Source: a virus
DNA: 28,435 bases
Reading direction: 5' to 3' (one strand)
IMG/VR virus record: IMGVR_UViG_3300001589_000027
Location: 1-28,435 of that record
The notes below the pieces were generated by a model. That model was not told the DNA's origin and did not search any database. It worked only from the letters and a program-made list of their open reading frames with translations. Both the position numbers and the translations under genes were made by a program. Each line of letters begins with the position of its first letter. Position 1 is the first letter of the stretch. Positions 10,559 to 17,257 of this stretch are shown piece after piece.

Positions 10559-12982
10559 ATGACAGATTACAGAATAACTATCTTCAGAAACATTAAAGAA
10601 ACGGACACACCGTTTCACAGACCTATCTCCGCTATCCTTGAAAGGATAAAGGATGGAGCAAACAAGGAGCTCGTAAAAAAGATAAGACTTGAGACAAAAA
10701 AGGCAGAGCGTAACGAGCTAAAGAAGCAACTGCCCGCCATTTGTTTCAGCGGTATCTTCACCAAGAGAAGCGACTCTTCAATACAGGAACACAGCGGACT
10801 GATATGCTTGGACTTCGACGGATACGAAAAGAAAAAGGATATGCTACAGGACAAGGAGCAGATGACGAGAGACAAATTTGTTTACTCGGTTTTTATATCT
10901 CCGTCCGGAAGAGGACTAAAGGTTCTTGTAAAGATACCACAGGACACCGACAACCACGTGAACTATTTCAACTCACTTAAGAATCACTTCGACAATCCTC
11001 ACTTCGATATCACGTGCAAGAATCTATCTCGTGTGTGCTACGAGTCTTACGATGCACTCATCTACTTGAATGAGAACTCATCGGTATGGGACAAGATTGA
11101 CGAGAGAGAGTATCAAGAGAAGAACACATACAGGGATGCTCCAACGATACCAATCACGGACGAGAATAAAATTGTTGACATACTGCAGAGATGGTGGGAA
11201 AAGAAATACCCGATGTCAGAGGGACAGAGAAACCACAACTGCTATGTGCTCGCCGCTGCGTTCAATGACTTCGGTATCAACAGGAGTCTTGCTAAGTATG
11301 TACTAAACAAATACATATCCTCAGACTTCACTGAGCGTGAGATAATAAGAACCATTGAATCAGCATACTCAAACACTCAGAACTTCGGAACTAAATACTA
11401 CGAGGATGAGGACAGATTAACTTCAATTAAAGTAAAGTTAAGGAGGGGTTCATCAAAAAAAGAAATCCGGAGTCAGTTAGCCGAGTCGGACTTGGATTCC
11501 GAGACAATAGACTCAGTATTACAGAGGGTAGATGAGGAGAATAAAGAACAACAGTTTTGGTCCAAGAGCGACAAGGGTGTTATCAAGATTACTCACATCC
11601 TATTCAAACAATTCTTAGAGGACAACGGGTTCTATAAGTATTGCCCGGAGGGAGGGAAGAACTATGTGTTCGTAAAGGTTACTAATAACCTCATCGACCA
11701 CACAGACGAGAAGAGTATCAAGGACTTCATATTAAACTATCTGATAGAGCTTGACGACATAGCTATATACAACTACTTCGCAGACCAAACAAGGTTCTTT
11801 AGAGAGGAGTTTCTTACCCTGTTATCAACGATTGATATCTACTTCATTGAGGATACGAAGAACTCTTCGTACCTGTACTACAGGAACTGCGCTGTTAAGA
11901 TTACTAAGAATGAGATTACAACTCTTGACTACTTAGACTTGGGTGGGTACGTTTGGAAAGACCACGTGATAGACAGAAACTTTTCCGTGTGTGGTACAAC
12001 TGAAGACTTCAGCTATAGAAAGTTTATCAGTAACATATGCAAGAACAATGAGAGCAGGATAGCATCAATGGAATCCACGATAGGATTTATGATGCACGGA
12101 TACAAGAACCTGTCTTACTGTCCTGCAATCATCCTTAATGATGAGGTGATATCAGATAATCCGGAGGGTGGTACAGGCAAGGGGTTGTTTATGAATGCGC
12201 TATCCAAGATGAAGAAGGTGGTGACCATTGACGGAAAGTCATTTGCATTCGAGCGTTCCTTTGCATACCAACTCGTGAGTGCAGACACGCAGATACTTGT
12301 GTTCGATGATGTCAAGAAACACTTTGACTTCGAGAGATTGTTCAGCGTTGTTACAGAGGGGCTGACATTAGAGAAGAAGAACAAGGATGCTATCAAGATA
12401 CCATTCAGTAAGTCGCCTAAGATTGCAATAACTACCAACTACGCAATCAAGGGAGCAGGGAATAGTTTTGCACGTAGAAAGTGGGAGCTCGAACTTCATC
12501 AATACTACACCAAGAACTTCACACCGTTAGATGAATTCGGCAAGCTGATGTTCGGTGATTGGAACGATGCAGAATGGTGTGAGTTTGACAACTATATGGT
12601 TGGATGTCTTCAGTCTTACTTGTCAACAGGATTGCTTGAGAGTCAGTTTGTAAACCTAAAGGTGCGACAGCTTTCAGCAGAGACGAGCCATGACTTTATA
12701 GAATGGTGTGGACTGATAAACGGAGCGCAGCCAAATGAGAACTTGGTGGTTGATGAGAGAGTTATAATGCAGGAGTGCTATTACGATTTCATACAGGAGT
12801 ATCCCGACTACGGACCTAAGAGTCGTATGACAATCAGCCGTATAAGATTCAACAAATGGTTGGTTGCCTATGCAGTGTATGCTACAGGCTCTTCTCCACA
12901 GGAGGGCAGAGATGCATCGGGAAGATGGATGAGAATGAAGAGACCGGAAGAATTAAATAATCAAAGAAATGTAAACAACTAA
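10559..12982 (+). CDS. Primase-helicase (VirE_N/BT4734-type primase + helicase)
   Basis: This 807-aa protein probably primes and unwinds phage DNA. The N-terminal 170 residues match the BT4734/VirE_N domain, a primase-polymerase relative: L-D-F-D-G-Y (84-89) carries the metal-binding acids, S-P-S-G-R-G-L-K (114-121) the sGRG-type motif, and S-R-V-C-Y-E-S (157-163) a later strand. About residues 215-275 look like a primase C-terminal helical domain. The C-terminal ATPase has Walker A G-G-T-G-K-G (537-542) and Walker B F-D-D (582-584), then T-T-N-Y (about 625) as sensor 1, as in SF3/D5-like phage helicases. It starts the replication operon after the 10390-10558 leader. This architecture is common in Bacteroidetes phages and elements. 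Confidence 0.85.
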   Translation: MTDYRITIFRNIKETDTPFHRPISAILERIKDGANKELVKKIRLETKKAERNELKKQLPAICFSGIFTKRSDSSIQEHSGLICLDFDGYEKKKDMLQDKEQMTRDKFVYSVFISPSGRGLKVLVKIPQDTDNHVNYFNSLKNHFDNPHFDITCKNLSRVCYESYDALIYLNENSSVWDKIDEREYQEKNTYRDAPTIPITDENKIVDILQRWWEKKYPMSEGQRNHNCYVLAAAFNDFGINRSLAKYVLNKYISSDFTEREIIRTIESAYSNTQNFGTKYYEDEDRLTSIKVKLRRGSSKKEIRSQLAESDLDSETIDSVLQRVDEENKEQQFWSKSDKGVIKITHILFKQFLEDNGFYKYCPEGGKNYVFVKVTNNLIDHTDEKSIKDFILNYLIELDDIAIYNYFADQTRFFREEFLTLLSTIDIYFIEDTKNSSYLYYRNCAVKITKNEITTLDYLDLGGYVWKDHVIDRNFSVCGTTEDFSYRKFISNICKNNESRIASMESTIGFMMHGYKNLSYCPAIILNDEVISDNPEGGTGKGLFMNALSKMKKVVTIDGKSFAFERSFAYQLVSADTQILVFDDVKKHFDFERLFSVVTEGLTLEKKNKDAIKIPFSKSPKIAITTNYAIKGAGNSFARRKWELELHQYYTKNFTPLDEFGKLMFGDWNDAEWCEFDNYMVGCLQSYLSTGLLESQFVNLKVRQLSAETSHDFIEWCGLINGAQPNENLVVDERVIMQECYYDFIQEYPDYGPKSRMTISRIRFNKWLVAYAVYATGSSPQEGRDASGRWMRMKRPEELNNQRNVNN

Positions 12983-12995
12983 AAACCAAAATAAA

Positions 12996-13220
12996 ATGAG
13001 TATAGATAATCAAATTTTTGCACACTACAGAGAACTAAAGAAGAAGGAGCAGGAAGCTATACAGCTTCTACTAAAGCTCGGCTATGTCATTGGAGACAGA
13101 GAGGCAATCAATGAAATGGTAATGCTTATCAAGAGCAGGAAGGTAGACCTCATTGAGGGTGTTGATTCAATTGTAAAAGAACTAAACCAAAACAAAGAAG
13201 ATGTGGAAAAGAATATTTAA
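12996..13220 (+). CDS. Unknown small helical protein, 74 aa
   Basis: No family is recognised. The composition is nearly all helical and charged (E-L-K-K-K-E-Q-E-A-I-Q-L-L), so a coiled-coil or small helical bundle is likely. It lies 13 nt after the primase-helicase gene (leader CAAAATAAA) and 42 nt before the SF2 helicase gene, so it is probably co-transcribed with them; it may be a helicase accessory protein, which is inference from position only. Confidence 0.7.
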   Translation: MSIDNQIFAHYRELKKKEQEAIQLLLKLGYVIGDREAINEMVMLIKSRKVDLIEGVDSIVKELNQNKEDVEKNI

Positions 13221-13262
13221 ACTAAATTTTTTTAGATATAAGTTTAGAATATACAGAAAAGT

Positions 13263-14756
13263 ATGAACGATATCATAAAGAGAAGACCTTCGTACAGCAA
13301 TGAGATGATGCTGAAATACTGCAACATTCTCGACAGGGTTGTATCTAAAACTCAGCAGGTAAAAAGAGGACGAGGCAAGTCAGCGGTTATGGTTGACGCG
13401 CCTGTTCACAAGTTTCCCAATGAGGTCAAGCAGAGAATTAAAAACAGTTTAGAACACTACAAAAAGACAGACGTGATAGAACTTAGAGAATACCAAAAAG
13501 AAATAATAGAAGAAGGAACTGAGATAGTAAACAAGAGTGGGTTTGTATACCTTGCGATGGAGGTGAGGACAGGTAAGACACTCACGAGTTTAGGAATTTG
13601 TCAACAGCTTAATGTTGATAACGTATTGTTCCTCACCAAAAAGAAAGCAATAGGCTCTATCAGTGATGACTACACCAAGATGTGCCCTACTAATTTTGCC
13701 CTGTTCACAATCAACTACGAATCTATACATAAGATTCCCGATTTGAAATGGGATGTAATTGTGTGTGACGAGGCGCATTCAATGGGTGCATTCCCAAAGC
13801 CGAGCAACAGAGCCAAGGCTGTCAAAGAATTGATACGCAAGAACAGGAGCAAAGTCATACTACTGTCGGGTACACCAACACCGGAGTCATACTCTCAGAT
13901 GTACCACCAAGTGTATGGGATACCAACAAATCCGTTCAGTCAATACAAGAACTTCTACAGGTTCTGTGATGACTACGTGAACGTCACCGAAAGAAGAATC
14001 AACTCTATGACGATTAAGGATTACTCGAAGGGGTATGATACCATAGTGCAGGAGATGAGCCCTTACACAATAAATTACACGCAATCTGAGGCAGGTTTCA
14101 AAGTGGAAACGAAAGAGCATATTCTTTCAGTGAAGATGAAGCCGGTGATTCACAGCCTCGCAAAGAAACTACAGAAGAATCTTGTGGTCGAGGGTAAGGA
14201 TGAGGTGATACTTGCAGACACTCCCGTTAAGCTGATGTCAAAGCTGCATCAGATATATTCCGGGACTGTAAAGTTTGAGAGTGGTAAGACTATGACATTG
14301 GATGACAGCAAGGCAGAGTATATCAGAGACAGGTTCAAGGGAAAGAAGATAGGAATTTTCTACAAGTTTAAGCAGGAACTAAAAGTCTTGATGGGTGTGT
14401 ACGGGACAGACTATCTGACTACAGACTTGAGTGTCTTCAACGACACTGACAAGTCTATTGCTTTACAAATTGTATCGGGACGAGAGGGGATATCTCTACG
14501 CAAGGCTGACGCTCTTGTATACTACAACATAGACTTCAGTGCTACCTCATATTGGCAGAGCAGAGACCGTATGACTACCAAGGAAAGACTTAAGAGTGAT
14601 GTGTATTGGGTATTCTCAGAAGGCGGTATAGAGCGAGAGATATACCAAGCTGTTTCTAAAAAGAAGGACTACACGATTCGTCACTTCAAAAGAGATTTGT
14701 TATCTTTGATAGGTGACGGAACAGCAGATACAGGCAAAAAGGATAAAGGAACTTGA
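13263..14756 (+). CDS. SF2 (SNF2-like) DNA helicase/translocase
   Basis: The motifs of a superfamily 2 ATPase are in order in 497 aa: L-R-E-Y-Q (about 77-81, Q-like motif), Walker A V-R-T-G-K-T (101-106), D-E-A-H (169-172, motif II), L-S-G-T-P-T (about 201-206, motif III), and in the second RecA-like domain I-V-S-G-R-E-G-I-S-L (motif V) and Q-S-R-D-R (432-436, motif VI). The first 70 residues are a basic extension. It probably moves along or remodels DNA in replication or recombination. Its end overlaps the VRR-NUC gene by 44 nt, a pairing frequent in phages. Confidence 0.85.
   Translation: MNDIIKRRPSYSNEMMLKYCNILDRVVSKTQQVKRGRGKSAVMVDAPVHKFPNEVKQRIKNSLEHYKKTDVIELREYQKEIIEEGTEIVNKSGFVYLAMEVRTGKTLTSLGICQQLNVDNVLFLTKKKAIGSISDDYTKMCPTNFALFTINYESIHKIPDLKWDVIVCDEAHSMGAFPKPSNRAKAVKELIRKNRSKVILLSGTPTPESYSQMYHQVYGIPTNPFSQYKNFYRFCDDYVNVTERRINSMTIKDYSKGYDTIVQEMSPYTINYTQSEAGFKVETKEHILSVKMKPVIHSLAKKLQKNLVVEGKDEVILADTPVKLMSKLHQIYSGTVKFESGKTMTLDDSKAEYIRDRFKGKKIGIFYKFKQELKVLMGVYGTDYLTTDLSVFNDTDKSIALQIVSGREGISLRKADALVYYNIDFSATSYWQSRDRMTTKERLKSDVYWVFSEGGIEREIYQAVSKKKDYTIRHFKRDLLSLIGDGTADTGKKDKGT
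14430..14447 (+). repeat. Possible degenerate hairpin in helicase gene
   Basis: AGTGTC (14430-14435) and GACACT (14442-14447) enclose TTCAAC. It resembles the dispersed family but has an open 6-nt loop and a different reading frame (S-V-F-N-D-T), so it may be chance. Confidence 0.35.
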
Positions 14757-14952
14757 GGAGCAGGGCTATTATGTTATCAAGCTAATCAAGACAAACAAGA
14801 ACGGAATCCCCGACCTTATTGCTATCCCTCCCGACTCTGATGTTATATTCAGCGAGGTAAAAAAACCGGGAGGTAAACTGTCCAAATTGCAGGAGTACAG
14901 ACTAAAAGAGCTAAAGGATTATGGTAGAACAGAGATATACAAAGGTGGGTAA
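14713..14952 (+). CDS. VRR-NUC nuclease, 79 aa, GTG start
   Basis: It is a minimal VRR-NUC domain of the PD-(D/E)XK group: G-I-P-D34-L-I, then F-S-E48-V-K50, then K-L-S-K-L-Q60, with helices in the expected places. Stand-alone phage VRR-NUC proteins of this size are known, and some cut branched DNA such as Holliday junctions. The frame begins with GTG at 14713 inside the end of the helicase gene; no suitable ATG exists before the catalytic core. It overlaps the next gene's start (ATG 14921) by 32 nt. Helicase and nuclease may work on the same intermediates. Confidence 0.8.
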   Translation: MTEQQIQAKRIKELEEQGYYVIKLIKTNKNGIPDLIAIPPDSDVIFSEVKKPGGKLSKLQEYRLKELKDYGRTEIYKGG

Positions 14953-15283
14953 TATTCAGTACGACATTGACGATTGGTTCATCGAACAAATAAGAGAGAT
15001 ACCAATGGACTATGCGTTTGATATTGCGTCTCAGATTACAGAACAGGTAGATGAGCTGCCTGTAAAAAATGGTTGGACTCAGTATGTTGCAGGCGTATCT
15101 CACGCTCTTAAGGAACCGTTCTTCTTTAAGCTTGAATATTTAAACCAAGAGGAAGAGCTATGCTTATTCCTTGGAGTAGAGGAGGTAGATGTGGATACCT
15201 TCTTAGATTATATGAATGAAAATCAAACACTAAAATTTAATAAAGATGAAAAGAAATCCGAAAGTAGAGAGCCTGCTGATTAG
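14921..15283 (+). CDS. Unknown acidic protein, 120 aa
   Basis: No family is recognised. It is acidic, with a predicted mixed fold (W-F-I-E-Q-I-R-E-I helix, later F-F-F-K-L-E-Y-L and L-C-L-F-L-G strands) and a polar Lys/Glu tail. It overlaps the VRR-NUC gene by 32 nt at its start and the DnaA-like gene by 38 nt at its end; both neighbours are convincing, so the overlaps are real. Function unknown, presumably replication-associated by position. Confidence 0.72.
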   Translation: MVEQRYTKVGNIQYDIDDWFIEQIREIPMDYAFDIASQITEQVDELPVKNGWTQYVAGVSHALKEPFFFKLEYLNQEEELCLFLGVEEVDVDTFLDYMNENQTLKFNKDEKKSESREPAD

Positions 15284-15773
15284 CATTGTGAATTCTATAT
15301 TTAATGTAGACATAAATAAAAAAAGTCGTAAGCAACAGGTGATAGATGCGAGGTGCGTATTCTTTAAAATATTATTTGACTTTAAATATACCAAGACTGA
15401 TATCGCGGCGGTACTCGGCATGCACCACGCGAGCATTATACACAGCTTAAGGATGATGCCAATATATTTACAGCACGATTCGTTTCTTAGAGAGAAGTAT
15501 GACAAGTGTCGACAAGATTTCAACGAACAGATTAAGGACGTGAACAACCCGATTGAGGTTACTAAAATAACACACGAGGATATACTAAGGAATAGAATGG
15601 TTACTTTAAAAATTGAGAACGATGCTTTGAAAAAACAAATAAAATCTTTACATTCGGAACTCAAGGAGTTTGGAGAGTATGCTCCTTTGATTAGAGTAAT
15701 AAAGGATAGAGTACATAAAAATAATGTTGACGAATTCAAACGTAAGCTTAACACCATTGCAAATGGAATATAA
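15246..15773 (+). CDS. DnaA domain IV-like protein with coiled-coil tail, 175 aa
   Basis: The N-terminal 75 residues resemble DnaA domain IV: K-S-R-K-Q-Q-V-I-D-A-R-C (26-37) for the long helix, then T-K-T-D-I-A-A-V-L-G (49-58) for the helix-turn-helix and M-H-H-A-S-I-I-H-S (59-67) in place of the D-H-S-T-V signature. From about residue 110 a charged helical region (N-D-A-L-K-K-Q-I-K-S-L) suggests a coiled coil for dimerisation. There is no ATPase domain. It may bind the phage origin or interfere with host DnaA. It is the larger of two such proteins in this window. A long reverse-strand frame over the gene is a shadow. Confidence 0.68.
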   Translation: MKRNPKVESLLISIVNSIFNVDINKKSRKQQVIDARCVFFKILFDFKYTKTDIAAVLGMHHASIIHSLRMMPIYLQHDSFLREKYDKCRQDFNEQIKDVNNPIEVTKITHEDILRNRMVTLKIENDALKKQIKSLHSELKEFGEYAPLIRVIKDRVHKNNVDEFKRKLNTIANGI

Positions 15774-15789
15774 AAACCACGCATAGGAG

Positions 15790-15978
15790 ATGTCTATTTC
15801 TCCTCTTGATGCTGAAAGACTTACCCATATCAATCACGTTATGGGACAGCTTCACGACCATATGGATAGCATATATGAGCACCTTGTAGACAGAGAGATA
15901 TCACAATGTGTTAAGGAGGTAGATGAAACTTTACTTAAACTAAAAGACTTGAGACAGTCGTTAGGAGATGGAGTGTAA
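15790..15978 (+). CDS. Unknown small helical protein, 62 aa
   Basis: No family is recognised. The sequence is helical with a regular hydrophobic spacing and several His (I-N-H-V-M-G-Q-L-H-D-H-M-D), suggestive of a short coiled coil. The start follows ATAGGAG directly, a rare Shine-Dalgarno-like stretch here though placed too close to be optimal. Its end overlaps the HNH gene by 11 nt, so the two are probably coupled. Confidence 0.65.
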   Translation: MSISPLDAERLTHINHVMGQLHDHMDSIYEHLVDREISQCVKEVDETLLKLKDLRQSLGDGV

Positions 15979-16357
15979 GACTTGTATTCGTTGTAATAAA
16001 AGCAAGCCATTAAAAGATTATTGGAGCGCAGGAGTAAAGAACGGAAAGAAGCATTTAAGAAGAACCTGTGTTGATTGTTACAGGAAGGTAAAGAAAGATT
16101 ACAAAAAGAGAAAGAAAGAATGGTACAATAATCTAAAGAAGAACTTAAACTGTGAGAAGTGTGGATACTCTAAGCTAACGCACGAAGAGTTTAGCCCTCA
16201 CGCAATACAGTTTCATCATCACAATGACGATAAGGAGTTTAGTATAGGAGATGGAATAAATACAGGATATTCTCGAAAAAGAATTGTACAAGAGATAAAT
16301 AAATGCAGGGTGCTATGCGCTCGGTGTCACGCAGAAGAACACGATAAATTAAATTAA
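15968..16357 (+). CDS. HNH endonuclease-like protein, 129 aa
   Basis: Zinc- and metal-binding residues are clear. An N-terminal zinc knuckle uses C6/C9 and C34/C37. A second Cys set, C62/C65 with C117/C120, holds an HNH core in which F-H-H-H (82-85) supplies the first His, N111 the Asn and H121/H125 the last His. The Lys/Arg-rich segment at 39-59 would bind DNA. Such phage HNH proteins are homing endonucleases, packaging nickases or free nucleases; the position in the replication block, far from a terminase, favours a free or homing enzyme. Confidence 0.78.
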   Translation: MECKTCIRCNKSKPLKDYWSAGVKNGKKHLRRTCVDCYRKVKKDYKKRKKEWYNNLKKNLNCEKCGYSKLTHEEFSPHAIQFHHHNDDKEFSIGDGINTGYSRKRIVQEINKCRVLCARCHAEEHDKLN

Positions 16358-16361
16358 ATAT

Positions 16362-16628
16362 ATGTCAGAATCAAAAACAGTTTTAGAACAGATAATGGAA
16401 GACTTTCCGGATGGAACATTCCTATACCCCACAGGGTATGAAGATTGTGTAGTTGGTCTTCAGTATGCGAGCGACGTGCTCATAATGGACTCCAATAAAA
16501 TTATTAATAAGCTAATAGTAAACGAGGGGTTAAGCGAGGTGGATGCTATAGAACATTTTGATTACAACATTGCCGGTGCAGGTGGAGATGGGTTTCCTCT
16601 ATATGTATACATACCCGAAGAAGAATGA
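16362..16628 (+). CDS. Unknown acidic protein, 88 aa
   Basis: No family is recognised. It is an acidic, compact-looking protein with a Gly-rich turn (A-G-A-G-G-D-G, about 70-76) near the C-terminus and no membrane segment. It starts 4 nt after the HNH gene and shares an ATGA overlap with the next gene, so all three are likely translated from one message. Confidence 0.7.
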   Translation: MSESKTVLEQIMEDFPDGTFLYPTGYEDCVVGLQYASDVLIMDSNKIINKLIVNEGLSEVDAIEHFDYNIAGAGGDGFPLYVYIPEEE

Positions 16629-17044
16629 GCCCACGTTTTGAAACAGAGAAGGACAGGGACAGAGAACTAAAAGCCATAACAAAATTTGTTGAAAGATTCA
16701 GTGGTTCGTTCAAGAAGCTTGACCCATTTGATGTAGACTACAGGGTATATAATGATAAAGGAAACCTTATAGCTTACGTCGAAGTAAAAGGTAGACTGAG
16801 AGAAATGTCTGATGCTTATCCCCTTCCCATATCCGCAACAAAAGTAACCAAGCTGTGCGCTAAGAGGCTTAACCCTGTGATTATATGGGCGTGTGAAGAC
16901 GGTATCATATACGGTAAGGTAAACGAGATTGTGGGTGAGGCAAGATGGGGAGGTCGTAAGCCACGTAAAGATTCGTACTCCGACGAGGAGCTTATGCTAT
17001 ACTATCCTAAGCAAAAAACATTCAAGTACGCAAAGTATTATTAG
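16625..17044 (+). CDS. PD-(D/E)XK nuclease-like protein, 139 aa
   Basis: A restriction-nuclease-like core is visible: helix K-A-I-T-K-F-V-E-R-F near the N-terminus, then F-D36-V-D38-Y-R-V, then A-Y-V-E53-V-K55-G-R, the D...E-x-K pattern with normal spacing, and later a strand V-I-I-W-A with G-I-I-Y-G-K-V. This is the layout of many small phage proteins of this fold; whether it still cuts DNA cannot be told. It is the last plus-strand gene (ATGA-coupled to the gene before) and ends directly before the hairpin repeats at 17045-17101. Confidence 0.6.
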   Translation: MSPRFETEKDRDRELKAITKFVERFSGSFKKLDPFDVDYRVYNDKGNLIAYVEVKGRLREMSDAYPLPISATKVTKLCAKRLNPVIIWACEDGIIYGKVNEIVGEARWGGRKPRKDSYSDEELMLYYPKQKTFKYAKYY

Positions 17045-17086
17045 AACTTCCCCTAAATGGGAAAAAACTTCCCCTAAATGGGAAGT
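17045..17086. repeat. Two tandem 21-nt hairpin units between convergent operons
   Basis: AACTTCCCCTAAATGGGAA occurs at 17045-17063 and 17066-17084. Each unit folds: TTCCC/GGGAA in the first, and ACTTCCC/GGGAAGT (17067-17073/17080-17086) in the second, both with loop CTAAAT. Together with the hairpin at 17084-17101 they fill the gap between the convergent gene ends, so they probably act as a transcription or RNA 3'-end barrier. No long T tract is present. Confidence 0.65.
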
Positions 17087-17101
17087 GTCGTTGAGGACAC
17101 T
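17084..17101 (-). repeat. GTGTC-family hairpin at end of minus operon
   Basis: AGTGTC (17084-17089) pairs with GACACT (17096-17101). Read on the minus strand the loop is CTCAAC, close to the copy at 596-617. The TAG of the minus-strand 51-aa gene (17102-17100) overlaps its arm, as the TAG does at 7156-7158. Confidence 0.65.
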
Positions 17102-17255
17102 AAGTATACTTTCTTTTTGAAGGTCTTAAGTTTTTAGGTTTCTTAGCCATATTTTCAAACCCATCTGTTGCGTAGTACAAAGCCACCTGCTTATCTGTAA
17201 ACACTCTTCCACTTGGGCTTTGATTCTTGTTCTTCCCTATCTTTTTAAATGGCAT
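17100..17255 (-). CDS. Small basic protein, 51 aa
   Basis: A 51-codon frame starts 2 nt after the stop of the giant gene. The protein is strongly basic: an N-terminal Lys-rich patch (K-K-I-G-K-N-K-N), a middle helix-like part with G-R-V-F-T-D-K-Q-V-A-L-Y-Y-A, and a Lys/Arg-rich C-terminus. That composition suits nucleic-acid or virion DNA contact. It uses ATG and ends with TAG in the arm of the hairpin at 17084-17101. It is probably translated with the giant protein. Function unknown. Confidence 0.65.
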   Translation of the reverse strand: MPFKKIGKNKNQSPSGRVFTDKQVALYYATDGFENMAKKPKNLRPSKRKYT

Positions 17256-17257
17256 AT

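Noticed and set aside
15230-15784. 184-codon minus-strand frame
   Set aside because: It lies exactly opposite the DnaA-like gene, which has recognisable motifs; the reverse frame is Leu/Ser/Cys-rich as expected of a shadow.
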